Under the pieces are notes generated by a model. It was given only the letters and a program-made list of their open reading frames with translations, ran no database searches and was not told the DNA's origin. Both the position numbers and the translations under genes were made by a program. Of a stretch of DNA of 64,000 bases, positions 28,297-36,328 are shown piece by piece; the stretch's first letter is position 1; each line of letters opens with the position of its first letter. This DNA comes from Paenibacillus sp. An7 (GTDB lineage Bacteria > Bacillota > Bacilli > Paenibacillales > Paenibacillaceae): assembly GCF_009870785.1 (NCBI RefSeq), contig NZ_WTWX01000002.1, forward strand, positions 209,484-273,483, written 5' to 3'.

Positions 28297-28303
28297 CCTA
28301 CAG

Positions 28304-29002
28304 TTATTTCCCCGTTAGCTTTCCGAGAATTTGTGCGATTTCTGATGGATCACCGGGTGTTCCCATCCCCGAGAATCGCGCTCCATAATATCGAATCAAC
28401 TCTATATTGCGGATGAACTCATCGGGCTCAACCACCGTTGCTTTCCCTGAATGGTGAATTTTACGATCTCGATGAAGTAAAAAACCCACCATGGGTAAAG
28501 ATACTAATTGATCTATTTTCGTTGTTATCTGCCGATTCATGAATTTATTCTCATACTCCATCGTCCCGCTGTACATTGATGGGAGCGATGCAGCTGTCTG
28601 ACTCATTTTCTGTGATGTAAGATTACCCTCTAATCTCTCACTTGGAACAGATATAGAGGAAGCAGATTCTGCTCCAAACGTACCAAAAAGCGAACCAAGC
28701 ATATAATCATCAGCTAATCTCCAGTACAACCTGTCGTATTCGTCCTCTGGAAATGCACCTGTCTTCGGTTCCTTATGGCTGTTCTCCCAGTTATAAGCTG
28801 AGCGCTCCGAAGATGCAGATGCGTACTGTGTTAACATCGATTTCTGGTACAGCAACACGCAAAAGAACATTAATAAACATAGCGTAAACAAAATGACAGG
28901 AAACACGAGAGAAGCTTCAAGCGTGAAGCTCCCATTGTCGTCTCTCAAATGGTTTCTGAACCTGAAGAGTTTATTCGAAAAATTCTTCACTTTTTGAACC
29001 AA
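28304..29002 (-). CDS. TadE-like pseudopilin
   Basis: This 232-residue minor pilin has a 24-residue lead, the processing site NG-SFTLEASL (Glu at +5, matching the Flp pattern) and one hydrophobic helix (VFPVILFTLCLLMFFCVLLY). The remainder is predicted extracellular. The frame overlaps the flp gene by 32 bases if the TTG at 29002 is used; a GTG at 28990 with a weak ribosome binding site is an alternative start. It sits between flp and the DUF5702 gene, the normal place for TadE-type minor pilins. Confidence 0.8.
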   Translation of the reverse strand: MVQKVKNFSNKLFRFRNHLRDDNGSFTLEASLVFPVILFTLCLLMFFCVLLYQKSMLTQYASASSERSAYNWENSHKEPKTGAFPEDEYDRLYWRLADDYMLGSLFGTFGAESASSISVPSERLEGNLTSQKMSQTAASLPSMYSGTMEYENKFMNRQITTKIDQLVSLPMVGFLLHRDRKIHHSGKATVVEPDEFIRNIELIRYYGARFSGMGTPGDPSEIAQILGKLTGK

Positions 29003-29159
29003 CCTGTTTCAGCAATTTATTGACGATTGAAGTGATCTGATTTTTGAAAATAAGACCAATTACAATAATGACCCCAATAATCAAAATCATCTCCAGCGTA
29101 CCGAGACCATCCTCTTCCTTCCAAAAACCAACCATCTTATTTTTAACTGTTGTCAGCAT
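28971..29159 (-). CDS. flp: Flp-type type IVb pilin
   Basis: This 62-residue major pilin has an 18-residue basic leader ending EEDG. Cleavage after G18 puts Glu at +5 in GTLEM, the classical Flp motif, followed by the polymerising helix ILIIGVIIVIGLIF and a short Lys/Glu tail. TadV, encoded in the same operon, would process it at the membrane. It lies 12 bases downstream of tadC. The size and motif make this call firm despite the small size. Confidence 0.9.
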   Translation of the reverse strand: MLTTVKNKMVGFWKEEDGLGTLEMILIIGVIIVIGLIFKNQITSIVNKLLKQVGSKSEEFFE

Positions 29160-29171
29160 TACTATTTCCCC

Positions 29172-30041
29172 CTATAAATTCATCGTCATAAACGAAGGTG
29201 CACCTACCATAATTACAATAACTAAAAAAATAACTACCATTGGAAACACCAGCTTAGATGAAGCCTGCTCCCCTTTGGTGCGACTCAGTGATTTTCTCTT
29301 CTCCCACAATACTCGTGACAGCTCCCTCAGAGAAAGTACAAAATCATTGCCTCCCCGCCGAAAGTTAAGCAGCACGGTCGTTGTAAATATAGATACTTCC
29401 TGAACGCCGCATCGTTTACTAAACTGCTCAAAGGCTTGTTGAAATGAAAATCCACTGTTCCATTCTGCAATCATTTGTCTGAGTTCTATGTACAAAGGAT
29501 GGTCAGAACTCTGTTTACGCTCCGTACAATGTATAATTGCCTTCTGGACGGTCTCCCCTGCACCAACAAGCAAAACAACTTTGTTAAGAAACTCTGGCAG
29601 TTCCATTAAAATATCCTGTTCACGCAGCTTCACCTTCTCATGAAGATCCTTCAGCTGTGCAAAGGGAATGATAATAGCGAGCATGCATCCGATTGCAATT
29701 CCCATCAGCCCATGTAACCAAAGCGTCATCACAGCCCCACCCATTAGCGCAAGCCAGCTACATACAAACATCTCTGCAAGAAACAACATCATTTTCTCAT
29801 GACCATATTTAGGACCATAAGCTCTCTGAATCGAATGCTGCACACGATAAACAAACATTGGAAACTTTCTTACGAAGTCCATTCGTTCAATCAGGCCAAT
29901 AAATGGAGCATGCAGTTTACGAAATCGCAGTCCGGTCATCTCTACCTGATTCAGCTTTTGATACCTTGTTTTAGCTGTTCGATTGGCAAGAATCCACCAC
30001 AAGGCAAGCAAAGCAGCCATCATATTACTAATGATCATCAT
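29172..30041 (-). CDS. tadC: Tad pilus platform protein TadC
   Basis: This 289-residue inner-platform protein of the type II secretion F fold has three to four membrane helices (near 5-15, 85-125 and 265-285) and the cytoplasmic four-helix bundle between them (about 140-260), with a family-typical ELPEFLNKVVLLVGAGETVQKAI region. Together with TadB it forms the membrane base that TadA drives. It starts 13 bases after tadB and is followed 12 bases later by flp. Confidence 0.87.
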   Translation of the reverse strand: MMIISNMMAALLALWWILANRTAKTRYQKLNQVEMTGLRFRKLHAPFIGLIERMDFVRKFPMFVYRVQHSIQRAYGPKYGHEKMMLFLAEMFVCSWLALMGGAVMTLWLHGLMGIAIGCMLAIIIPFAQLKDLHEKVKLREQDILMELPEFLNKVVLLVGAGETVQKAIIHCTERKQSSDHPLYIELRQMIAEWNSGFSFQQAFEQFSKRCGVQEVSIFTTTVLLNFRRGGNDFVLSLRELSRVLWEKRKSLSRTKGEQASSKLVFPMVVIFLVIVIMVGAPSFMTMNL

Positions 30042-30054
30042 TACTCCTCGCCCC

Positions 30055-30858
30055 TTACACCCGAATATTCATAATACGATTCACCCATAAGAAACAAGCA
30101 AACAATACGATAATAGATACACTTGAAATGAGATATCCGGCTGGGCTGTATAAAGGTGTCAGGAAATCAGGAGACGTGACACTAAGCACGAACAAAAATA
30201 CAAAAGGAGAAGCAAACATTGCCTTAGACTCAAACTTTTTCTGTGAGATAGTTACTGCAATTTCTTGCTGAATATCTAGTTTTTCTCCTATAACCGAAGA
30301 AGTTCTTCTTACGACTTCAACCAGATCACCGCCTGTACGTTTACAAGTAACAAACACATCGGCGAAGTTCGTAATGTCCTCCATATGAGCACGATTTGCA
30401 AAATCTAATAAAGCTTCCTCAATCGGCTGACCATATTCCATTCTTGTACAGATAATTGTAAACTCTCGGATCAGATCGTGATCTGCCTGCGGATCAAGCA
30501 TTCGAAGATCAAGAACAGCTTCCCTAAATGCATTTTCTACGGACTTTCCAGCAGCAAGAGAGGAAGATAGAGAATATAGTGCTTGCTTAAAGTGAAGACT
30601 GAGAGCCGATCGTCTCTTCTCAAGCAGGTATTGATTATAGTATTTAGGGATAAAAAATGCTGCTAAGGCTAATATGCTGCTCATAATTATGTGATGATAA
30701 AATAAGTAGCCGATCATAAAAAACAGAATGGCGCTGACAATCATGCATACTATTTTTTGCCGAGGACTTAAATAATGTACTGAATAGTCAGATAGTTTAC
30801 CGCTAGACTCTGCCGGTATGTGGTTCTTGTTCTGAACAAACCTCCTGCTCAAATCCAC
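30055..30858 (-). CDS. tadB: Tad pilus platform protein TadB
   Basis: This 267-residue type II secretion F domain protein has helices near residues 30-75 and 205-260, and a cytoplasmic bundle (about 90-200) with KQALYSLSSSLAAGKSVENA and RTGGDLVEVVRRTSSVI, both characteristic of TadB. The start is GTG at 30858, because an AGGAGG site lies 6 bases before it and directly after the tadA stop; a longer frame to 30960 overlaps tadA by 89 bases. It partners TadC in the platform. Confidence 0.85.
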   Translation of the reverse strand: MDLSRRFVQNKNHIPAESSGKLSDYSVHYLSPRQKIVCMIVSAILFFMIGYLFYHHIIMSSILALAAFFIPKYYNQYLLEKRRSALSLHFKQALYSLSSSLAAGKSVENAFREAVLDLRMLDPQADHDLIREFTIICTRMEYGQPIEEALLDFANRAHMEDITNFADVFVTCKRTGGDLVEVVRRTSSVIGEKLDIQQEIAVTISQKKFESKAMFASPFVFLFVLSVTSPDFLTPLYSPAGYLISSVSIIVLFACFLWVNRIMNIRV

Positions 30859-30871
30859 TTTCATCCTCCTC

Positions 30872-32107
30872 TTATCTATCTTCATTAAATGGATAATGGA
30901 TGCCGGCAGCCCGCAACTTGTCCACATGTACAAGCGAAGAGGAGTTCGAAACAAGTTCACCTACAATGCGCCCTTCTGCTTCCCCGCGTTCCTGAAACTG
31001 ATATAGACGATTCAGCCTCACCTCCCCATTTTCCATTCCGACCACTTCACTGATCTCAGTAACCCGCCGTGAACGATCTCTGAGTCTTGATAGATGAACA
31101 AAAATATCGATAGCTGAACTGATTTGCTGTCTAACGACAACGATAGGCAAATCTGCCCCGCTCAGTACCATCGTTTCTAAACGACTGACCATATCCACAA
31201 TGCTGTTCGCGTGTCCCGTTGAGAGACTTCCATCATGCCCTGTGTTCATCGCCTGCAGCATGTCCAGCGCCTCACTCCCCCGTACCTCGCCTACAATAAT
31301 TCGATTAGGCCGCATCCGAAGAGAAGATCGAATGAGATCACGGATTGATATTTCCCCTCTGCCTTCCGTATTGGCATTGCGCGTCTCGAGTGATACAAGA
31401 TTCGGTACCGTAACAATCTGCAGCTCTGCTGAATCCTCGATTGTAATGATCCGCTCACTGCTAGGCACATTCTGAGACAAGGCATTGAGGAACGTGGTTT
31501 TCCCTGATCCAGTTCCACCGCTGATAAAGATGTTGTATTTACTCTTTACGAGCTTTTGCAACAGCTGTGCAGCCTCTTTGGTCAGAGCACCGATACGAAC
31601 TAGATCTTCCATGCTCATTGGTTTCTCCGGGAACTTACGGATGGTCATTGTTGGACCCTTTAGAGCAATCGGCGGTAAAACAATATTCACCCGTGACCCA
31701 TCTTTCAGCCTCGCATCCACGATCGGAGAAGACTCATTAACAATGCGGTTTACCCCGGAGACAATCGACTGAATAATATCTTCGAGCCGGTCTGCAGATT
31801 CAAATGCGATGGGCAGCTGCTTCACTTCACCATGTTCTTCAATAAAAATCTCGTGATGACTATTAATCATAATCTCCGTAATATTCGGGTTATCTACAAG
31901 CGGCTGAAGAACATCAAGTCCTCGAAAGGAATCATATAATCGTCTAATTAGGGTCTGCTTTTCTCCAGAAGTCAGATGTACCAGATCTCTATGATAAAGT
32001 ACCCTGCGCTCGATATGCTCCATGAGTTCCGAATCCCCTGCAGATGAAGTCACATCAAGACCTGAACGCACCGTCTTTCTTAATTCCTTGAACCACGCTT
32101 CATTCAT
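30872..32107 (-). CDS. tadA: Tad secretion ATPase TadA/CpaF
   Basis: This 411-residue hexameric AAA-like motor powers Flp pilus assembly and possibly retraction. It shows GGTGSGKTTF (Walker A, 197-206), the aspartate and arginine boxes (VDARLKDGSRVN near 130 and TIRKFPEKPM near 155), the His box GHDGSLSTGHANS near 292 and Walker B RIIVGEVRGSEALD near 269. It overlaps tadZ by 4 bases (ATGA), which implies translational coupling, and ends right at the tadB ribosome binding site. Confidence 0.92.
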   Translation of the reverse strand: MNEAWFKELRKTVRSGLDVTSSAGDSELMEHIERRVLYHRDLVHLTSGEKQTLIRRLYDSFRGLDVLQPLVDNPNITEIMINSHHEIFIEEHGEVKQLPIAFESADRLEDIIQSIVSGVNRIVNESSPIVDARLKDGSRVNIVLPPIALKGPTMTIRKFPEKPMSMEDLVRIGALTKEAAQLLQKLVKSKYNIFISGGTGSGKTTFLNALSQNVPSSERIITIEDSAELQIVTVPNLVSLETRNANTEGRGEISIRDLIRSSLRMRPNRIIVGEVRGSEALDMLQAMNTGHDGSLSTGHANSIVDMVSRLETMVLSGADLPIVVVRQQISSAIDIFVHLSRLRDRSRRVTEISEVVGMENGEVRLNRLYQFQERGEAEGRIVGELVSNSSSLVHVDKLRAAGIHYPFNEDR

Positions 32108-33282
32108 GCTGTATTCTCCCTGTACAGATCGCCAATCGTTTCACACAGCTTATTCATTTCTTTCTGATATATCGGTGAGCTCAGCAGTAAATCAGGTTCC
32201 CGCATCTGTTTCCAGGAAGGGATATAAGGCAGATAATGTTCTGCAATCATCCCTTCGTCCGGAAGCTCGTTTACCATATTTCCCATATAACGATTAATTA
32301 CGTACCAAGCTTTTCTCATCCTATTCTCATGCTGTTCTGGATCAAGCTGCCTATGAAACTTCATCCATTCCTTGCATTTATTCATCGTATGAATATCATC
32401 AGACAACAGCCATACTAGGAGCTGAGATTCCTCCATCACTGCTTCCGAGCGCAAGTCCCACACTGAATCATGGTCTGCAATAACAAAATGATATTGACCT
32501 GACTCCGTAATGAGACGGATCAATTCACTCGTATCCGATTTATTCATCTGAAGCAGTTCTTTGCGATTGTTTGCCGGAATAAAACAATCTGCTTGAATAC
32601 GTTCATTCCGTATCGTATAAGGATTAAGATCAATCCTGTCATACTTCTCTCCATGAAAACTGTTATTTGGTACTTTATTCGCTCTCAGCTGGTACAATAA
32701 TTGACTAAACAAATCGCCGCCTGATTCGGTTTGCCTCTCTATTGATGATGTTGATGTATGTAAAAATGGCCCTGTACTATCCATGGTTTCTAGATTCAGA
32801 TAAAATACCGAATAACCCAACCGTCCGAGCTGTTTAGCTAGATTGAGAGCAACCGTTGTCTTTCCGCAGCCCCCAGATGCCGAAGTGACCCCAATCACCC
32901 ATGTTTGTGCACCAGTGAATCTACCTCTTTCTCGCCTGCTCGAACTGAGCAGCACTTCTTCCCATTTTGCTAAGATGGCGGGCAAAGGCTGATACTTCCT
33001 AATTCTCGTTTGATCTTCTTCAGACACAAGCTGCTCTGTAAATAGAAGAACAGGTACTTTATCTGCAAAAGGACTGGACTTCCATTTTTCAATAAACGGC
33101 TCTTCCGCTACTATTAAGTCTGGAGTAGAGGTTGGAGTTAATTCCTCTATGTACCTTGACATGGCCTCCGGCTGTGAAAAAGCAGTCACCTGAAATACGG
33201 CTGAATACGAACTTCCTTGAATAAAATCTAGCAGCGCCTCAACATATTCCAAACTGCTGCTTGCAAGCAGCACTCTATTCAT
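32104..33282 (-). CDS. tadZ: TadZ/CpaE-like P-loop ATPase
   Basis: This 392-residue protein has an N-terminal receiver-like domain (about 1-110, without an obvious phosphorylation pocket) and a C-terminal MinD/ParA-type ATPase domain with a deviant Walker A, SASGGCGKTT (134-143). TadZ proteins place the Tad machine in the cell. It is the first gene of the ten-gene operon and overlaps tadA by 4 bases. A terminator-bearing leader of about 100 bases precedes it. The ribosome binding site (GGGGAAAGG) lies 11 bases from the ATG. Confidence 0.85.
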   Translation of the reverse strand: MNRVLLASSSLEYVEALLDFIQGSSYSAVFQVTAFSQPEAMSRYIEELTPTSTPDLIVAEEPFIEKWKSSPFADKVPVLLFTEQLVSEEDQTRIRKYQPLPAILAKWEEVLLSSSRRERGRFTGAQTWVIGVTSASGGCGKTTVALNLAKQLGRLGYSVFYLNLETMDSTGPFLHTSTSSIERQTESGGDLFSQLLYQLRANKVPNNSFHGEKYDRIDLNPYTIRNERIQADCFIPANNRKELLQMNKSDTSELIRLITESGQYHFVIADHDSVWDLRSEAVMEESQLLVWLLSDDIHTMNKCKEWMKFHRQLDPEQHENRMRKAWYVINRYMGNMVNELPDEGMIAEHYLPYIPSWKQMREPDLLLSSPIYQKEMNKLCETIGDLYRENTA

Positions 33283-33316
33283 TAATCATCATACCTTTCC
33301 CCTTCCACAGCAAAAA

Positions 33317-33368
33317 AAGCACCGCCCATTATCGCAAGATTTCCTGCAATATGGACGGTGCTTCCGTC
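33317..33368 (-). promoter_or_regulatory. Intrinsic terminator in the tad operon leader, possible attenuator
   Basis: On the minus strand AAGCACCG...CGGTGCTT closes a long hairpin (33317-33363) followed by seven T residues, all upstream of tadZ and downstream of its predicted promoter. A competing short hairpin GACGG-AAGCA-CCGTC (33354-33368) uses the first arm and could act as an antiterminator. This has the form of transcription attenuation. A short terminated RNA is the alternative. Confidence 0.6.
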
Positions 33369-33390
33369 ACGTGCTGATTAAGTTAACGAT

Positions 33391-33419
33391 AGATTAGCAT
33401 GATTTTCCATAATTATCAA
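33391..33419 (-). promoter_or_regulatory. Predicted tad operon promoter
   Basis: TTGATA (33414-33419) and TAATCT (33391-33396) are 17 bases apart on the minus strand and resemble a sigma-A promoter. Transcription would begin near 33384, giving a leader of about 101 bases. Confidence 0.5.
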
Positions 33420-33568
33420 GAACAAATTTTTATTTCCATGGTCTCTTTTATAAACGCATTGCATTTAATGTAAGTTTAGCAAACGTCCGTTCCCTTTATT
33501 TTATGAATATAGTACACTTAGGGAGATCCACGCATACATACTATACATCTTAGAATGGAGTGTTTTTC

Positions 33569-34447
33569 ATGTATTTTTTGAGACGGTGGATGATTCCACT
33601 AGTCCTGAGTATTGCTGTTCTTACAGCGGGCTGCGGTGAGATTCAGTTAAGAGATTATATCACTGATACGAATACAGGCAGTACATCGAATACAGGTATT
33701 TCTACGGGTACATCAAGTACAGATAATACATCAGATCAATCTTCCACGGAATATAAATATCCAAGAGTTCCTGTTACCCTCGATCGTGCTGTGGACGGAG
33801 ATACCTTGAAAGTGATGTACGAAGGCAAGAGCCAATCTGTGCGCCTGCTGCTCGTAGACACACCAGAAACATCCCACCCAAAGCTCGGTGTACAACCACT
33901 TGGTCAGGAAGCAAAGCAATATACAAAGCATATGCTAGAAAAGGCCAAGAAAATCGAACTTGAATTTGATATCGGTCCCAATCGTGATAAATACTCTCGT
34001 CTGCTCGCTTACGTCTATGTGGATGGAGTAATGCTTCAGGAATCGCTGCTTAAGAAAGGTTATGCAAGAGTTGCTTATATCTATCCGCCGAACGTTCGTT
34101 ATGTGGATGAGTTTGAAGCCATTCAGAACAAAAGCAAAAAGCAAGCACTAGGTATATGGAAATATGAAAACTATGCACAAGAGGATGGTTTTCATCCTGC
34201 TGAATATCAGGAAGACGGCAGTACTACTTCACACAGCACTACTAGCGGAACTGCATCTTCTAATGGAATTAGTACTTCTTCTACTCCGCCTAACAATACT
34301 TGTACCATTAAAGGGAATATCAATGCTAAGGGAGAGAAAATTTACCACACCACTGCATCTCCTAATTACAAATCAACCCAACCAGAGGCTTGGTTTTGTA
34401 CAGAAGCAGAAGCGGTAGCTGCTGGTTATAGAGCTCCTAAAAATTAA
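33569..34447 (+). CDS. Secreted thermonuclease (SNase family) lipoprotein with C-terminal sunset-like domain
   Basis: This 292-residue protein is exported and lipid-anchored, with lipobox LTAGC near residue 22. A Ser/Thr-rich linker leads to a staphylococcal-nuclease domain (about 68-205) with DGDTLKV, the catalytic VRLLLVDTPET (Arg and Glu) and DKYSRLLAYVYV (second Arg). The C-terminal 45 residues (CTIKGNINAKGEKIYH and WFCTEAEAVAAGYR) match the small domain often attached to secreted nucleases. ATG at 33569 is preferred; GTG at 33560 overlaps the TGGAG site. It probably degrades extracellular DNA or RNA. It is divergent from the tad operon, so a common role at the cell surface is possible but unproven. 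Confidence 0.88.
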   Translation: MYFLRRWMIPLVLSIAVLTAGCGEIQLRDYITDTNTGSTSNTGISTGTSSTDNTSDQSSTEYKYPRVPVTLDRAVDGDTLKVMYEGKSQSVRLLLVDTPETSHPKLGVQPLGQEAKQYTKHMLEKAKKIELEFDIGPNRDKYSRLLAYVYVDGVMLQESLLKKGYARVAYIYPPNVRYVDEFEAIQNKSKKQALGIWKYENYAQEDGFHPAEYQEDGSTTSHSTTSGTASSNGISTSSTPPNNTCTIKGNINAKGEKIYHTTASPNYKSTQPEAWFCTEAEAVAAGYRAPKN

Positions 34448-34536
34448 AATAAGGCAGCCACGCAGTGAACTGCCTTCACTTGTTAGATCTCACTAACAGA
34501 TGGAGGTAATATCCTGCTACTGGCTGCCTTATTTTA
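34445..34536. repeat. 16-bp inverted repeat enclosing three hairpins
   Basis: Arms TAAAATAAGGCAGCCA (34445-34460) and TGGCTGCCTTATTTTA (34521-34536) pair perfectly around 60 bases that hold GCAG-TGAA-CTGC, TGTTAG/CTAACA and a short AGG/CCT hairpin. It lies between convergent genes and may act as a terminator, though the loop is far larger than usual. A MITE remnant is the alternative. A short tandem CCTATTTATAAAA repeat lies next to it at 34545-34571. Confidence 0.6.
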
Positions 34537-34563
34537 TTTATTATCCTATTTATAAAACCCTAT

Positions 34564-35001
34564 TTATAAAAATCGTTTGCGGATCTCGGGAGTTGGTAAC
34601 ATACAAGCATCATCTTCATCTTTGCCAAACCAGCGGTAACGATTACGGGCAACCACATTATATACCCGGTCCCGAACTGCAGCCGGAATTATCAAGAAGA
34701 CAGAAGCAAGATGATAAGGGAACCCCAGCTTTTTCGCAATATGCAGTGCGCCGGTAGAGCGAGTGTAATACTCTCCTTGTTCAATAAATACAAACGTATC
34801 CATAGAATGAAGAGGTATTCCACCATGTTTAAGCAACTTCTGGCCGATCTCCGATTGAAGTGAAGCAAAATGAAAATTTCCCTTGCCATCCCGCTTAATA
34901 ATCCATTTCGTGAGTCCTTGACATAAGTGACAAACCCCGTCAATAAGCACGATATTAAGATTCATATATGGTTTCATATCAAAGTGAGATTCATTCTTCA
35001 T
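34564..35001 (-). CDS. DCC-family thiol-disulfide oxidoreductase-like protein (DUF393)
   Basis: This 145-residue protein of the DCC family is named after the conserved D-x-x-C-x-x-C motif, here DGVCHLC near residue 21. It continues with FASLQSEIGQKLL and DTFVFIEQGEYYTRSTGAL, typical of the family. Members have a thioredoxin-like fold with a CxxC pair, and their targets are unknown. The ATG follows AAGGGGTGA. It is monocistronic, and its 3' end overlaps the short tandem repeat at 34545-34571, which supplies the stop codon context. Confidence 0.85.
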   Translation of the reverse strand: MKNESHFDMKPYMNLNIVLIDGVCHLCQGLTKWIIKRDGKGNFHFASLQSEIGQKLLKHGGIPLHSMDTFVFIEQGEYYTRSTGALHIAKKLGFPYHLASVFLIIPAAVRDRVYNVVARNRYRWFGKDEDDACMLPTPEIRKRFL

Positions 35002-35059
35002 GATTTCACCCCTTAGCTTAGTTCAACCACTGCTTAGACTATATGAATATAGAAAAAAA

Positions 35060-35081
35060 GCGCCGTGATCTCACGGACGCT
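35060..35081 (-). terminator. Intrinsic terminator after the Cys-rich small gene
   Basis: GCG-CCGTGA/TCACGG-A-CGC hairpin followed by a T-run on the minus strand, 20 bases beyond the stop of the gene at 35100. Confidence 0.8.
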
Positions 35082-35099
35082 CATCATAACAAACTATCC

Positions 35100-35375
35100 C
35101 TACTTGATAGCTTGTTCGATCAATTGGTCATTCATGATTTGCTCATGAATATCACCCGCAAATTTTTCCATGCATTTACAGATGAAATCCTTACGACAAA
35201 TCGGGCATGGAGTCTTTTGAAGACGGCTGATGCTAGTCATGTGCCATTCCGGCTTGTTGGAATAAAATGCACGACAAAGCGTTCCATCTTTAAGCTTCAT
35301 TGTAAATTCGTAAAGTCCCGCTTCTTCATTGCGGCTAGCAGTTGTTAAATCAACAATCTGGGGTCTATAAGACAT
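35100..35375 (-). CDS. Hypothetical protein with zinc-ribbon-like cysteines
   Basis: This 91-residue protein has a beta-rich N-terminal half and a C-terminal cysteine motif PCPICRKDFICKCM that could bind zinc. I do not recognise the family. ATG at 35375 follows ACAGGTGA at a suitable distance; an upstream ATG at 35405 has a poorer site. It has its own terminator and is monocistronic. A nucleic-acid-binding or regulatory adaptor role would fit the size but is not supported further. Confidence 0.6.
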   Translation of the reverse strand: MSYRPQIVDLTTASRNEEAGLYEFTMKLKDGTLCRAFYSNKPEWHMTSISRLQKTPCPICRKDFICKCMEKFAGDIHEQIMNDQLIEQAIK

Positions 35376-35518
35376 GTAATCACCTGTGATTTCAAATTTA
35401 TTCATGCCACGTACATATTAGTACTTAGTCATATTAAAGAATTTTAACCCTGATGTCAAATCAATATACCCCTGTATGGAAACAATATTCGAATGAATCG
35501 TAAAGTCAGTTACAAAAG

Positions 35519-35553
35519 AGAAGACCTTGGTGTGCCCACCAAGGTCTCTTTTA
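35519..35553. terminator. Bidirectional intrinsic terminator
   Basis: AGACCTTGGTG and CACCAAGGTCT pair around a four-base loop with A/T-rich flanks. It ends ohr on the minus strand. A TCTCGCGAGA palindrome follows at 35556-35565. Confidence 0.8.
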
Positions 35554-35600
35554 TATCTCGCGAGAGATTGTCTATTAAAACATGATTTTTATTAATTCAC

Positions 35601-36020
35601 TTAAAGGACGTTAAGTTCAACCGGGATGTTACCACGTGTAGCTTTGGAATAAGGACAGAAATCGTGTGCTTTCTTAGCCAAATCTTCTGCCTGCGCACGG
35701 TCTACACCTGGGATCTTCACATCGAGACGAACGGCAAGTTGGAACCCGTCATCTTTCGGATCCTTCCCGATCATGACATTACTTGTGATTTCTACATCAC
35801 TTATTTTTACGCCTTCTTTACGAGCAATATTGCTCAGTGCGCTTTCGTAACATGCACCATAACCTGCTGCAAAAAGTTGTTCTGGGTTTGTAGCGTTACC
35901 ACCTGCACCGCCCAATTCTTTTGGAGTTGATAAGTCGTGGCGAAGTACACCATCTGATGTTTCAAAAGATCCGTCTCTTCCTCCGCGTACGGTTGCGCTT
36001 GCTGTATACAATGCTTCCAT
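35601..36020 (-). CDS. ohr: Organic hydroperoxide resistance protein, OsmC/Ohr family
   Basis: This 139-residue peroxidase reduces organic hydroperoxides using two cysteines, visible as C57 in GYGACYESAL and C122 in FCPYSKATRGN. The length, the N-terminal MEALYTASATVRGGRDG and the TNPEQLFAAGY motif identify the Ohr branch rather than OsmC. It is cytoplasmic and thought to be recycled by lipoyl proteins. An OhrR gene is not adjacent, and I see no clear OhrR-type operator upstream. It is monocistronic. It may work with the glutathione peroxidase encoded 7.5 kb away. Confidence 0.93.
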   Translation of the reverse strand: MEALYTASATVRGGRDGSFETSDGVLRHDLSTPKELGGAGGNATNPEQLFAAGYGACYESALSNIARKEGVKISDVEITSNVMIGKDPKDDGFQLAVRLDVKIPGVDRAQAEDLAKKAHDFCPYSKATRGNIPVELNVL

Positions 36021-36328
36021 CTTAATCGCTCCTTATCCTAGTAAATTTAGTATTTAGTGTTATAAACATCTTATTTCCTACCTTGTTATGTTAGGATGTG
36101 ATGTTCGTGCATATTTATTTTTTAAACTTCTCACAGAAAATAAAACAACTTGAATAAAATTAAGTACTTTTTATTATTATTTTTGGTTTAATATCCTAAT
36201 ATTGACTTATGAATACAGCTGTAATACCATATTTTCACAGCAGGAACCCTGTAACCTGAAATGTTCCGTCTCATGAAATAAGTTACTGATACTCCCTTGA
36301 CCTAAATAGTCAGGAAAGGAAGGTTGTC
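36021..36328. other. Divergent intergenic region, 308 bases
   Basis: Holds the ohr promoter (minus) and the promoter of the serine hydrolase (plus). It is AT-rich. No operator with clear symmetry and no small gene is seen. Confidence 0.4.

Noticed and set aside
33283-33420. c-di-GMP riboswitch in the tad leader
   Set aside because: The GEMM hallmarks (CACGCACAGGGCAAACC-type core and receptor helix) are absent; only a terminator and a short alternative hairpin are seen.
36021-36328. OhrR operator upstream of ohr
   Set aside because: The expected TACAATT-AATTGTA symmetry is not present.
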